A stretch of DNA of 64,000 bases from Chrysaora quinquecirrha (GCA_014526335.1 JACTAT010000016.1:3283722-3347721); one strand, 5' to 3'. Shown: positions 1 to 11,564, counted from the stretch's first letter. Program-made: numbers and translations. Notes: generated from the letters alone by a model not told the origin.

Positions 1-172
1 GAGAGGTTGATTTGGAAACAATTTCTCTGCCAAATCTGCAAAATCTTTCAGTTCTGGAGTCGAGTCAGGAGAGTTTGGAGCCTCCAAAGTCTCTGTTTTC
101 CCTAGAGTTGTCCAAAAGAACGGGCTTTCGGTCTCTCTGAAGTCTCCAAGAGAAGAAGACGCAGAAAAACAT
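1..172 (-). CDS. Putative terminal exon, cut by the window edge
   Basis: Read on the minus strand, this is open from a possible splice acceptor (pyrimidine tract then TTTTTAG, exon start at 172) to the window edge. The C-terminal half is acidic and proline/serine-rich, ending in LAEKLFPNQPL. Bases 1-107 are identical, in reverse complement, to 52001-52107, where the same frame reaches a TAA stop. The stop of this copy would lie just outside the window. I do not recognise the protein. It lies downstream of the PAN-EGF-fibrinogen gene in the same orientation, so it could be an alternative 3' exon of that gene or part of another gene. Confidence 0.4.
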
Positions 173-199
173 CTAAAAAGAACGCACCCTCATAGGCAG

Positions 200-655
200 A
201 AAAAGTTCTCAAAATGTTCTACAATATCGGTACAGGTTTCGTTGCACGATTTACAATGTTTTACAATACCTGTACAAAACCTATACACAAGTCTTGCTAC
301 ACAATGTTCTACAATACTTGTACAAGCCTTGTTGCAAGATTTACAATGTTGTACAATGCCTTTTGTACAATGTTGTACCATGTTGTACAATATTGTACAA
401 TACCTGTTGCACAATGTGGTATAATGTTGTAAAATACCTACACAAGTCTTGTTACAGAATGTTCTATAATACCTGTACTAGTCTTGTTGCACAATTTTCT
501 ACGATGTTGTACAATACATTAATAAGTTTTGCTGGGTCCTGCTGTACAATGGTGTACAATAATATTAAATGGTACAATAATGTACAATACCTGTATAAGT
601 CTTGTTGTACAATGTACAGTGTGGCGTACAACTTTTTCTTACAATGACTATTGCA
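200..655. repeat. Palindrome-rich minisatellite (TTGTACAAT type)
   Basis: This is a degenerate tandem array of units such as ACAATGTTCTACAATACCTG followed by TACAAGTCTTGTTGCA. Many units contain the palindrome TTGTACAA. Cysteine-rich reading frames on both strands are by-products of the repeat, not genes. Confidence 0.8.
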
Positions 656-811
656 ATTTTACATTTCGAAACGCGTGCAATTAAAGTAACAAATTTTAAC
701 CAAATCTGTGCAAGTTAAATAAAAATGCAGTTAAAAATCAACGACAATGTTCTAAAAGACAGTGAAACTGCCTACCATTGCCATATCGTTTTAGTCTCTA
801 AAAGAATTTCT

Positions 812-3800
812 TCAATTTTCAATGCACATGAGTTTGCCTAAAGTATGATAAACGTATTCGGCAGGATAAAATCCAGTATCACCGAAGCGGAGTTCTGTGA
901 TTGGCAAATCAGATTTCTTCCTGAAGTATCCCTCATCGACCACTTCCCTTCCATCGTTTGCGTCGCAGTTGCAATGGTATAGGCTATTAGCACAAGAGTG
1001 AGTGATGCCACAAGCACAACCACTCCCATCTGATGGCCCCCCACCCATATACGATAGGGCTTGCCCATGACGATTTCTCGCATAGCCGTGAGAACCTCTA
1101 AACAAAAGAGTGTCTCTACAATTGAGTTTTATAAATTGCTTACAACTTGCAGAAGTGTCCACAAACGCAGAAACATCCTCGAATGAGTTGATGCCATATT
1201 TGATTGACCTCTTATATGAAGCTGGAGCCTCAAAATTTTTCACTGCAATCTTTGCCTCGCTGTTGTGTCCCAACAGAGCATAAACAGTATGACCAATGGT
1301 CTTGCATTCAACCAGAACCGCTTTAGTCATATTTTTATGCATTATCCAGTGGTTTGGTGAAGCAGGATTCTTCAATAAAGCTTCCTTACATGAAGTAAAT
1401 ATGTTCAAACGCTCTGAACGAAAAAGACAACAGTTTGAGATAAAGAAAAAACTAAAAATTAACATTATCATTATAATTAACTGTAGACATTTTGTTTTCC
1501 TTCTCCCCCCAAATCTACAGTAGCTATTAGGGGAAACTGCAGAGAGTCGAACTTTCTCTGATTGCAAAGAACTCTTCTCATCTTTCCCAAAAGAACGGGT
1601 TGGGGTGGGGGCTGAAAAACTTGGTGGATCGATGTTTTTTGGTTATTTTTTGTTTTCTTGGCGGATCATGAATTTTTCCAATATTCGAAGGCGTATTTCA
1701 GAGTCAACTATTGTTTAAAAGATTTTTGTATCCTTTCTTTGCTGTGCAGAGTAAAGGCCTGGCTAAACTAGGAGACATGTCGCGCGCGACATTGTCACTC
1801 GTGACATGTCTCTTCGATGTCTCCCAGTTTGCTTTCTCAGAAACCGTGTAGCCGGCAACAAAATTTGTAGCGAGGGACACGCAAATGCTTCTTGGAGACA
1901 ACAGAAACATTTCTTGTCTCCGCGACATTCAAATGACTCTGGAGAAATGTTGCTCGCTTGTCCACTCGCATGTTTAACCACCCTGGAAGACACGCTGAAT
2001 ACAATGTCTCGTGCAATATGTATCCAAGTTTAAGCCACAGCTTTAAGGGTTTGCGCGGCAGAATGGGGAAATCAAAAGGGACATGACTGAAGGTGAAAGT
2101 CACTCACCCAGGTAGGCCAAGCAATGTTAACATTTCTTCCAAAATGCACGTTGGACAAGATGGGGGTGAAATGTTGGCTGTTTGCCGGACATTTGTTGCA
2201 AAGCAGATATAAAATGTTCGAGTAACAATGACTGATCGCTTGTTCAGACCCTAAGAAGTATTAAGACATTAAGACATTGATTGAACTAACCTGTTTCAGT
2301 GCAGTCACAGCGATAACTTTCGCACGTATCAACACACGAACAATGTAAAGGACACGGATTCTTTTCATGCTTTTGCACCTACTTCCAACCTGAAAGTGAA
2401 TTAGAAAATCGTAATGCTTACGGGCAAAAGTTCAGCGAGGCCGGGGTTCGAGCACCAGCTACGGTAGCGTCACAGCCAGGTTCCAGGTCTCGATTAGTTA
2501 ACCTGCTACTGAGATCCTAGCGACGGGCGCTAAGTACACCATTTCACCTTCACTTTCACCAAATGTGAAAAGGTGCCTATTCATGAAAGACTCAATTAAA
2601 ATTGTCGCTAGTATGAGAGTGATTATTGAGAATGCGTAATTGGTAGCTCATACTGAATTTAGCAGAATCAATGAAACCACCTGCTGTAGTTTGTTAGTAA
2701 TTGAAATAGTTGGTTAGTTAATAGTTAATTAGTTAGCTAGTTAGTTAATTAATTAGTTATTTAGCCATTTAGTTATTTAGTTCGTTTGTTAGTTAGTTAG
2801 TAATTAAGTTAGTTAGTTATTTAGTTATTTAGTCATTTAGTTATTTAGTCAGCTGGTTAGTTAGTTAGATGGTTAGCTAGCTAGTTTGTTAGTTAGTTAA
2901 TTGGTTAGTTTGTTAGTTAGGTAACTAGGTAGCTAATTAATTAACTAGATGATTAGTTAGTTAGTTAGATAGTTAGTTAGTTAATTAGTTGGTGATTAGT
3001 TAGTAAGCTAGATAGTTAGTTAGTAAGTTAGTTAGTAAGATTGCTAGTTAGTTATCTAATTAGTTAGCTAGTTAGTTAATTAGTTAGTAAGATGGCTAGC
3101 GAGTTAGTCAGTTAGTTGGTTGGTTAGTTAGTAAGTCAGTTAGCTACTCAGTTAGTTAGTTAGTTAGTTAGTTAGTGATTTTGTAAATTAGTTAGATAGT
3201 CAGTTAGTTAGTTAGATTAGTTTGGTAGGTAGTCAATTAGTTGGTTAGTTAGCTAGTTAATTAGACAGCTATATAGTTAAATACTTATTAATTACAAAGT
3301 CATTTATTAAGTTAGTTAGTTAGTTAATCAGCAAGTTAGTTAAGTGGTTTAGCATAGTTATCTGCTACTGTTTGACTGTTACACCCTTTTTTTTATAAGA
3401 ACCAGGAAATTTTGATCGAAGCTGGCTGTTCTTAAATTTTTGCCGTTCTTGAGCCTGAAATGTTCTTAATCTGTTCTTAATTCCTTGGCTACTTAGATAT
3501 GTTTATTTTTTTAGCGAATGTCTGGAGTGGTACTAGATTTATGTGAAAATGCAGCATTCTTGTTTATTTCTTTGTTTGCATTGCTTTTTAAGTTCAGTCT
3601 GACTGCCTTACTTGTATATTTAGCTGATATTCTTAGGGCTTTTGAAAAGGCCAGCTTCAGCTTGTTCTTATTTTGTTCTTAAAATCTGGGCAAAATCCAG
3701 GCTCGTGTTCTTATAAAATTGTTCTTATAAAAAAAAGAGTGTACTTGTTAGTTAGGAGCGCAGTTGTCTGCAATTTTCGTTCAAATGGTAAGCCTATGCA

Positions 3801-4215
3801 AAACCATTATTCGGAAAAAAATCAGAATGAAAAAAAAGACTAAAATCGGTTATGTTTAGGTTCATACCGCTCTTGATAAAGCCAAACTTCCTGTGGCATA
3901 CAGATTCCAGCCATCGTAATCTTGGATATCAGATGGGAGAATCATATGATCCTCTTTCAGCAAATGGCAGTCACAACGGTATTCTTCCTGGCAGCGGTAG
4001 TTAAATGCATTGCACAACTCTTCGTCAACGCAAGAGTCGATGCATTCATCGAGAGAAGCGACGATCAATTGTGCTAACGTTGGCACATGAAGAGAAACCT
4101 GGTTAGCCGCTCCAACCCGATAGAACGTAGCTGAACTGCCGCATGACGTCTTCGAAATCCGTCGCGGTGATGCGGGATTGGTGATGATCAAAAATACCAA
4201 TAGTACAAACTTCAT
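812..4215 (-). CDS. Secreted PAN/apple - EGF-like - fibrinogen-like protein (three exons)
   Basis: Exons on the minus strand are 4215-3868, 2378-2291 and 1413-812. Joined, they give 1038 nt and 345 residues with matching intron phases (0, then 1) and GT-AG borders. Residues 1-20 form a signal peptide (MKFVLLVFLIITNPASP). Residues 25-83 carry the cysteine spacing of a PAN/apple domain (C25, C58, C62, C68, C75, C81, C83). Exon 2 is a short EGF-like module with NPC and RCDC motifs. Exon 3 is the contactin-associated-protein type of fibrinogen-like domain: SYMGGG, CACG near 278, CNCD near 293, DEG, GDTG and a last cysteine at 342. An extracellular adhesion or recognition role is inferred from the domains. 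The first intron holds a transposon and a TTAG array. The start is the ATG directly before the hydrophobic core. A second copy on the other arm keeps only exon 1. The family is well supported; the exact function is unknown. Confidence 0.85.
1754..2037. mobile_element. Degraded inverted-repeat element
   Basis: The left end (AGGCCTGGCTAAACTAGGAG) and the reverse complement of the right end (GGCTTAAACTTGGATACAT) are similar but not identical, about 285 bp apart. The ends resemble the GGCCCTGGCCAAAC elements in the TTC21B introns. It sits in intron 2 of the PAN gene. The overlapping ORFs look spurious. Confidence 0.35.
2430..2560 (+). mobile_element. SINE family B, 5'-truncated
   Basis: It keeps a polymerase III B-box-like GGGGTTCGAGCACC and then the same body as the copies at 30195-30370 and 55789-55945, ending in a TTTCACCTTCACTTTCACC tail. 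The A-box part is missing. Confidence 0.7.
2690..3345. repeat. TTAG tetranucleotide array
   Basis: A long, degenerate (GTTA)n/(TTAG)n array in intron 1 of the PAN gene. A short matching AACT array is found at the equivalent point of the other arm (49925-49990), and clear homology between the arms fades here. Confidence 0.9.
3380..3742 (+). mobile_element. ATAAGAAC-TIR MITE, copy 1 (full length)
   Basis: About 360 bp, bounded by inverted ends of the type ACACTCTTTTTTTATAAGAAC. It has no coding capacity. The corresponding position of the other arm (about 49915) has no insertion and reads straight through, with a short AACA repeat flanking the filled site. It therefore inserted after the duplication, or excised cleanly from the other copy. 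Confidence 0.85.
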
Positions 4216-4784
4216 CTTCAAGTCTCTGTTCCGCGAATGAAAACCCAACCTGTCACTGAAAACGATGTCTGGAAACTGAAAACTCACACGAAGACTGTTG
4301 AATTGTTGCTTAAAATAGTTTTGTTACTAAAAGCACATAGAATTGTCATTAAACGGTGTCTATGGCAAATAAATTGTTTTTAGTTATTTATGAATTGCCT
4401 CTCAGTGATTGCACCAATCTATCACACACGAATTCAAAAAATGGTTTTAGTTCATAATACTGAATTCTAGTTATACGGTAGATAATTATACCTTGTATAA
4501 CAATAATACCCTTTGGCAACAAAATAGGCATTCATGGTGGCGCATTATCAAAGAGTTGTCAATTCCTTCTCAACTTATTTTATCGCTTATATTTAGATTT
4601 GATTTATACTAACGACTACACTTATTCAGTAAACAAAAGCTCAATGGCAACTAGGACTGGACTGACCTGAAAATCGGGTAGTTTGAGTGGCAAAATGGCA
4701 AGACATTCACGAAACAGCAAAACAATAGAATAGGAAAGTTAGTTCTACGCAAAACAGCCGAAACTACACGTATTTTCTCGGTTT

Positions 4785-5235
4785 CCTATTCAGTATTTCC
4801 TGTCTCTACCCTGTTCCATGTTCCGTAGTCTCCATTCTCTGTTTCTTGTGCTCTATTCCCAGGCGCACGTTCCTAATTCCCTATTCCATGTTACCCGTTC
4901 CACATTTCCTGTTCCCCATTCCTTATTCCTGATTCCAATTCCTCATTACCATTCCCCATTTCGGTTCCCCATGCAGCATTCTCTGATCCCAGTTCCTAAT
5001 TGACGTTCCGTATTCTCCATTTTCTGTTTCTTGTGCTCTATTCCCAGGCGCACGTTCCTAATTCCCTATTCCATGTTACCCGTTCCACATTTCCTGTTCC
5101 CCATTCCTTATTCCAGATCCCCATTCCGCATTTCTGATTTCCATTCCCCATTCCGGTTTCCCATTCAGAATTCCCTGTTCCCAGATCCTAATCCGCGTTC
5201 CGCATTCCGCATTCCCATTCCTTGTTCTCCGTTGT
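4785..5235. repeat. CCATTCC/GTTCCC minisatellite
   Basis: Pyrimidine-rich repeats of short units like TTCCCCATTCC, with a larger unit duplicated (about 4827-4995 and 5032-5170). A shorter version is present at 48625-48870. ORFs through it are low-complexity artefacts. Confidence 0.85.
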
Positions 5236-5595
5236 CTATTTTCGATATACAGAAGAACTTCCACGAAGTTCATTGCTTTCAAAACTCAAATAAAGAACAG
5301 AAACTATATGTAAATAAATGGGAATAATTTTGTCTGCTCCTTTCTGTTTCCTTTTCTTTCCTCCTATTTATCTTGGCTGAAATTATCAACGTTATAAATC
5401 TTGACCCTTTAAATATTTTTCTGTCCCCACTCGGAAGTCTGTGACATGGGAGTGTAATGTCATATCAGCTGTGTGGTCTCAAAATTCATTCATTTTATGT
5501 TAGAACCACTTTAGTTCTCCATTCATTTCAACTCTCTAAACTCAGAAAATCTCTCAAAAATCAATGTGACAATTTCCTTCTGGTTTTCACCGAGA

Positions 5596-5990
5596 TACAC
5601 ACTTTTTCTTTTGTAAGAACATTGACTATGGTAAGAACACGAGCCTGGATTTTGCCCAGATTTTAAGAACAAAACAAGAACAAGTTCAAGTTCAATCAAT
5701 GTCTTACATTTCAAGAATAAGCTGAGGCTGGTCTTCTCATAAGCCCTAAGCATATCAGCTAAATATGAAAGTAAGACAGTCAAGCCGAATCTTAAAAGCA
5801 AGCGAACAACGAAATAGACAAGCATGCTGCATTTTAACACAAACCTAGTACTACCATTCCAGACATTCACTGAACTGAAACATACAGTATAACTGTCCAA
5901 GTAACTGAGGAATTAAGAACAGATTAAGAACATTTCAGGCTAAAAAAGCGAAAACTTAAGAACAGCCAGCCTCGATCAAAATTTCCTGGT
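5596..5990 (-). mobile_element. ATAAGAAC-TIR MITE, copy 2 (one end lost)
   Basis: Same family as 3380-3742 in reverse orientation. It matches the copy at 46959-47349 on the other arm, so it predates the duplication. Its high-coordinate terminal repeat is missing: sequence jumps from the GATCAAAATTTCCTGGT end into bases that lie about 750 bp away on the other arm. Confidence 0.8.
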
Positions 5991-6023
5991 CTTGCACAGA
6001 TTCCACAAGCCTTGATATTTAAT

Positions 6024-6386
6024 ATGAGCTCCTCAAAGAGCCCAAAGGTTAACAGGTGGCAAGGCTTACTATTGATAAACGAATCACAATTTCAAATCAA
6101 TGGCCTTCTCTTAACGAATCTATTTTTTAAGCCATTTTCCGGGTATTTTTTCTTTCATTTTCCCAAATATTTTCGTTTTTTACATAAAAATCCTTATAAT
6201 TATTTCGATAAGCTTAGTTTTGAAAACATCAATGTTAACAAGGGTCTTCAGAAGCTTAAAATAGGATTGGTTGTCATGTCGCTTCCCTATTACAGGTGGT
6301 TGTTTAAAAAACAATCGGCAAGCGTTTCAAAACAAATGGCTAGCGCGAAATCACTGATTTTCCAAGTCGAAATGATGATTTTTTAA
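6024..6386 (+). CDS. Unrecognised ORF conserved in both arms
   Basis: A 120-residue ORF starting MSSSKSP and rich in F, Y and K. The other arm keeps the same frame at 46175-45783 with one 3-base indel, but is extended at its C-terminus. No domain, signal peptide or splice context is recognised. Conservation may just reflect recent duplication, so coding status is doubtful. Confidence 0.25.
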   Translation: MSSSKSPKVNRWQGLLLINESQFQINGLLLTNLFFKPFSGYFFFHFPKYFRFLHKNPYNYFDKLSFENINVNKGLQKLKIGLVVMSLPYYRWLFKKQSASVSKQMASAKSLIFQVEMMIF

Positions 6387-6600
6387 ACTCAGGTTATATA
6401 AAGAAATACAAAGTTTTACAGAGAAATTTCAGGTCACTTTGAAGCTTAAAAACAAATTGATAGAAGACACGTAAAACTGAAACAGGAGGGAACGTTTTCA
6501 GAGTGCCGTAAATCTGTATCTATACACCAGAGAAAGCCCCAAGAGCTCGATGACATGAAAATTTTGGTTTCTTACTAGTTCCAGAGTCGAAAAGTGGTAG

Positions 6601-6783
6601 TTCTGGCAGATAAAGAAGACAACATTGAAAGAAAATAACAAAAAATACGTAGAAAGTCTACAAAACACTCTGCAAGACAGCAAAGTTCGAGATAGGCCAT
6701 TTTTCTTTGGCTGCACAGTGGAACATTTCGTAAAAGCAGAGCTGACTCTGGAAGCCTTCAAAAAAACATACTTAAGCAAAAAG
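6601..6783 (+). other. Possible exon remnant upstream of the 116-residue ORF
   Basis: A 61-codon open stretch lies between an acceptor-like GGTAG and a donor-like AAAAAG|GTAAAG. It encodes lysine-rich helix-like sequence including FVKAELTLEAF. On the other arm the equivalent has lost the GT of the donor and carries a one-base shift near its start. It may once have been an exon of the gene ending at 7816. Confidence 0.25.
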
Positions 6784-6789
6784 GTAAAG

Positions 6790-7425
6790 ACAACAAAACA
6801 CGTGCAGCTACAACAACAATAAAAATTTGTCAACAACAACAACAACAAAAAACATCAGAAAATACAACAATAACAGCAACTTCATTAACAAAAGCAACTT
6901 CAGCAACAACATCAATTTCAACAAAACAGTAACTTCAAAAACAACAGTAACTTAAACAACTACAAAAACTTGAACAACGGCAACTTCAACAACAACAGCA
7001 ACTTGAACAACAACAACAACTTCAAAAAAAAGCAACTTCAACAACAACAGCAACTTCAACAAAAACAACAGCTTCAACAATAAAATCAACTTCAATAACA
7101 ACAACAACAGCAACAACAACATAAACTTCAACAAAAACAGCAACTTAAACAACAATAGCAACGTTAAAAAAACAGCAACGTTAACCACCTTAGCAACTTC
7201 AACAACAACAGCAACTTCAACAACAATAGCAACAACAACAGCAACAGCAACTTCAACAACAACAGCAACAACAACAGCAACCTCAACAACAACAGCAACC
7301 TCAACAACAACAGCAACACAGAAAAAAAAAGAAAGAACAAAAGCACCAATAAAAACTAAAAATAACGAAACAGAAAACAACATCAACAACAGCGTAATTA
7401 TCATCACCGTAGCCACTCAATAACA
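6790..7425. repeat. CAA/CAACTTCAA array
   Basis: A dense trinucleotide-type array (CAACAACAGCAACTTCAA units). The matching array on the other arm is 44925-45375 and is about 180 bp shorter. Long V/L-rich or N/T-rich ORFs on both strands come from the repeat. Confidence 0.9.
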
Positions 7426-7465
7426 ACGTTTCAAGGATCTGAATTCCACCCTTTACAAGAATACC

Positions 7466-7816
7466 ATGGGAAACACAATAGCGTTGGTCAAAGACTGCAA
7501 GCTATTACTAAAGGAGCTCCCAGGGCTTTTAGCAACAACAATGAAAATCCTGATTGGGGTAACAAGTGTCTTAGAAGATATAGAAAAAGTTATTATTGAC
7601 GTGAAAGAAATTATAGACCTTCTTCAGATTAAAAACAGTATGGATGAGAAGATTTCAGTAAAAGCAAAAGGACTTCTAAACGATGCAAAACAAAAATTAT
7701 CTAATGCTACCATGAATGGTATTCAAGAAAGGAGAGGCTTGGAAGAAATTAAGACGTTGCTATCTGCGCTGTTGGAACTGAAAACGAGGCAGTGCGCAGA
7801 CCAGAACTCGAATTGA
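7466..7816 (+). CDS. Unrecognised 116-residue helical protein, left copy
   Basis: An ORF from ATG in a good context (ACCATGG) to TGA, encoding MGNTIALVKDCKLLLKELPG and onward. It is rich in L, I, K, E and D with heptad-like spacing, so amphipathic helices are likely. It has no signal peptide; the N-terminal Met-Gly is compatible with, but does not prove, myristoylation. The other arm encodes the same length (44879-44529) with 7 residue changes and about 17 base changes by eye, no indels and no stops, although flanking arrays changed length greatly. That suggests a real product. It could be a whole small protein or the last exon of a spliced gene. The family is unknown. Confidence 0.5.
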   Translation: MGNTIALVKDCKLLLKELPGLLATTMKILIGVTSVLEDIEKVIIDVKEIIDLLQIKNSMDEKISVKAKGLLNDAKQKLSNATMNGIQERRGLEEIKTLLSALLELKTRQCADQNSN

Positions 7817-7904
7817 TAATGAATTTTTTAAAGGTTTTCAATTATTTATATCTGTAATATAACATCTGTATCAAAGGGAGGGCTAAAGCCTCTGCCATCA
7901 GTTG

Positions 7905-8262
7905 CTAGGCCAAAACCTCGAGCCTCGTCAGTCCCAGCCTTGACATCTTCGTTCAGTCCTAGCCTCGACACCCCTGTTCATCCCTAGCCTCGGCCTCTCT
8001 GTTAACTCCCAGCCTTGACATCCTTGCCCACTCCCAGCATCGGCGTTCAATGTCCATTTTAATCCTAGCCTCGTCTTCCCTGTTCACTCCCAGCCTAGAC
8101 GTCCTTGCTCAGTCCAAGCCTCGACGTCCATTTTATTCCCAGCCTCGACTTCTTTGTTCACTCCTAGCCTCAGCATCTCTGCTCGCTCCCAGCCTCGACG
8201 TCCTTGTTCACTTGCCTCGACGTCCCCTTTCACTCCCAGCCTCGACGTCCCTGTTCAAAATG
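7905..8262. repeat. GCCTCGACGTCC minisatellite
   Basis: Roughly 30-bp degenerate units of the form CAGCCTCGACGTCC plus TTGTTCACTCC. The counterpart is 43983-44430. Confidence 0.88.
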
Positions 8263-10115
8263 GCTCCGATGTTGACCGCCGTCAAAACAGTTCCCTTTTG
8301 ATACTGTCTCGTTTTAATGTGATTCTTTTCCGTTCTCAGAATATTCATTTCAACTCTACGAAAACCCGATAAGCCAGCTTCAAAGAAAATACTAAATTTA
8401 GCAGTTTAAAAAGGAAACACGAATTAAAAAAACACGTCGTAACTAGAAATGCGCCCTAGCCACGTTTTCCTCCCCTTCCTCTTGCGGTTTTTCCCGCCGA
8501 GCACATTTTAGTATTTTATACTTTTGGACAGTTGGTTAAAATCTCTTATATACAGCTTCTATGATCCAAAGACCTTAAACATATCTTTTAACTGGTGTGA
8601 TTTATGGTCTTATAATTGAGATGAAAAATAAAAGCGCTTAGAAAGCAAGCTTCAAACATTGAATTGAATAGTTTACTCTAAGGCACACAGCACTGTTAAC
8701 GCATTCACTGGACAGACCTATTCTAGACTGACTTCATTCGCCTACTTTTTGCACACAGGAACAGCAACCTTTACAGCAACAACGGTTCAGTTGCTGAGGG
8801 GGGTTGAGCACTGACTTCCCTTCACGCCTGCGTCCTACCTAAACTTATCACCGGGTCGTAGATACTGCTATTGAATTGAACTGCTGGAAGCTCAAACTAC
8901 CAGTTTTAGCGATCTCATTTCAGCGTCAGTCTCGGTTTCATGAGCGACAACGGGGACTCGGGTAATATGTCTACGTCCTAAGTTGCGTCACATTGCGGAG
9001 TTATACACTCTTTTTTAATTCTACAGTAGTACATCAAGCCTAGACTTATTACCTGGGTCCTAGTTAACACTCATCAGACCGAGATTAACACCGAACCGAG
9101 ATCACTAAACCTAGTGTCCTTGTATAGTTCTATTTCTAGTCTGAGCCTCCTAGTCATTCATTTCAAAAGCGATATAAGTCTAGCGTGCTTGAAATATCTG
9201 AGATTTCAGCCCTTGGAGTTTCTTATGAGCTGAATCTCTTAGCAAGCACTCGGTACATTTTGTTATAAAGAAATCAAATTTTGGCGCTTTTCCTGTTAAA
9301 TAAAATGGTAGTTCTACTTGGCTTACAGCTTCTTTGCTGAGCCCTTACTCAAGTTGCTAAACATTTATGTGATCCCAGCCCTAGTTGTTTTAACCGGTTG
9401 CTTATTAGTTACTTTTAATAACGTTTAAAGAAAGTTTATGCATATTGATTGTCACCAATCACAGCACAGTAATATTCCTCGCAAGCGTTAATCTGTGCTA
9501 CGCTATCCTTTATCGTAATTATGTGAAACTCCGGGAACTATGGTTTTGATGAGTGAGAAGTTATCGACTTTAGATACACAATTAATAAGAATTATCACAT
9601 TGTATACCTCATAAACAAAGATTTTGAAATTTCTACGAATTGTACATCATTTTGAGACTCTGGTTTACGATTTTCGATTAACATATATCGATCAAAGTTT
9701 ATTTAAACAGCTTTCTACAGATTTTGCAAAAGAAATGTAGCTAGTAGTTTGCAAAATTGTTTTTGAGTACCTGAAATCATAATTTTCTACAACAGCACAT
9801 GCAATTCGTAAGCTTTAGTTCCCTTGATCGATTGAGCCGGGCATAAAAACAATTAATACTCGCTCCGAAGTTCATACGAAATGAAACCCAATGAAATGTT
9901 AACAACTATTGCAGTATTTTTGAACTTATTTCTCTGAATAAAACTCCATGTTTCTAAAAGTTTGTTCTTTGGGACAACAAACATCTCATTTGGTGCAAAA
10001 TAGTATTTTAGAGATGCAAAATCAACAGGATCGGAACAAGGAAACATCCTTGGAGAACACCGAATAGACTCAATTGTTAGGTAAAATCAGTGCTGCTCCT
10101 TTTCAGTACTTGGCT
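8263..10115. other. Non-coding arm segment with an inverted motif pair
   Basis: No convincing gene. Segments 8890-8985 and 9040-9115 are inverted versions of one motif (core GACCGAGATTAACACCGA), and a third copy lies at 14360-14440 in a TTC21B intron. These look like ends of a small mobile element. The rest aligns well with 42130-43980. Confidence 0.5.
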
Positions 10116-10119
10116 ATTC

Positions 10120-11545
10120 AGAGAACAACTTGCAAGCAGAAAGTCAGAGAGAGTTAGCTTGAATGGAAAGCTTGAAGATGAATAAATAAGACATTCGAAG
10201 TAGACAAAATAAACATCATTGAAGCAAGGAATGATACCTGAAGAACGCTCAAGACAAACAATTACTTGGTGAAATCAATGCTGAAAAGTATGAAAGATGA
10301 GCAAAGAAAGTTAGACTAAAGAAATTCTAGAAGCATGCGGAAAATCAAAATCATTGGAGCAAAGATAGATCCTTGCAAAACGTCAAAAAGAAAGATGCAG
10401 TAATGTGAGAAGTACATGACAAATCAACACCATTGAGGCAAAGAATGATCCTTGGTGAGCTCCAAAAAATAAAAGTAATTCAAATAAGTCTGGCGATGCT
10501 TTTTAGGGCCTTATTCTACCTTTTCCAGTAGAGCTGAAATCTGCAAAATGGACAAAGAAAGATGCATTTTAGACGTGTTAGAAGTGCATGCAAAATAAAC
10601 ATCACTGGAGCAAAGAATGATCCTTGGAGAACCCAAAAGAAAAATAAAACAAATAGCTATATATATCTCAGAGCATAACTCTACCTCTTTCATTGGAGTA
10701 AAAGCTGAACATTTGCAAGACGGACGAAGAAAGATATTAAGTAAATTTTTGAAGCGCAGTAAAGTAAACATCATTGGAGCAAATAATGATGCTTGGAGAA
10801 CCCCAAAAAGTAAATCAAATACTGAAAACATGGCAATGCTTTTCAGGGCCTTATTCTACCTTATTCAGTAGAGCTGAAATATTTGCAAGATGGATGGAAA
10901 AAAGGTGCATTGTAGACATGTTAGAAATGCATGCAAAATAAATATCACTGGAGCAAAGAATGATCCTTGGAGAACCCCAAAGCAAAAAGTAAATCAGATA
11001 TGTACCATTAGCAGTGTATCTCAGAGCCTAATTCTTAGTAATTCAGTAAAGCTGAAACATCTGCAAGATGGACAAAGAAAGGTTCATTTTGGACATGTTA
11101 GAAGCGCATGCAAAATAAAAGTCATTGGAGCAAAAAATGATCTTTGGAGAACCCCAAAGAAACAATAAAACAAATATGTATCAATCTTAGAGCATAATTC
11201 TACCATTTTTACAATTCTACCAATTCTACCAAAGCTGTAACGTTTGCAAGATGGACAAAGAAAGATGTTAAGGAAATTTTTGAAGCGTAGCAAATTGAAC
11301 ATCATTGGAGCAAAGAATGATCTTTGGAGGAACTCAAATGCATAAAAGTAAATCAAGTGTAGGCCACATGGCAGTAATTCTTAGTTATTCAGTAAAGCTG
11401 AAACATCTGTAGGCTCGACAACGAAAGCTGCATTGTAATATGCAAAATAAACGTATGCAAAAAAAACATCAGAAGCGTATGAAAAATAAACATCATTAGA
11501 GCAAGGAATGATCCTTGAAGAATGGAGAAACCCAAAAGCGCAAAA
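10120..11545. repeat. About 175-bp tandem array, left arm
   Basis: About nine degenerate units, each with the phrase GGAGCAAAGAATGATCCTTGG followed by AGAACCCC. Occurrences are near 10222, 10353, 10432, 10603, 10772, 10947, 11123, 11302 and 11493, most spaced 170-190 bp apart. The other arm (41395-42105) has about half as many units. ORFs spanning units are not independent genes. Confidence 0.9.
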
Positions 11546-11564
11546 GTAGGACCGCAGTTAACAC

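Noticed and set aside
6952..7416. Valine/leucine-rich hydrophobic ORF resembling a membrane protein
   Set aside because: It is the complement of the CAA array; the other arm gives a different length and sequence.
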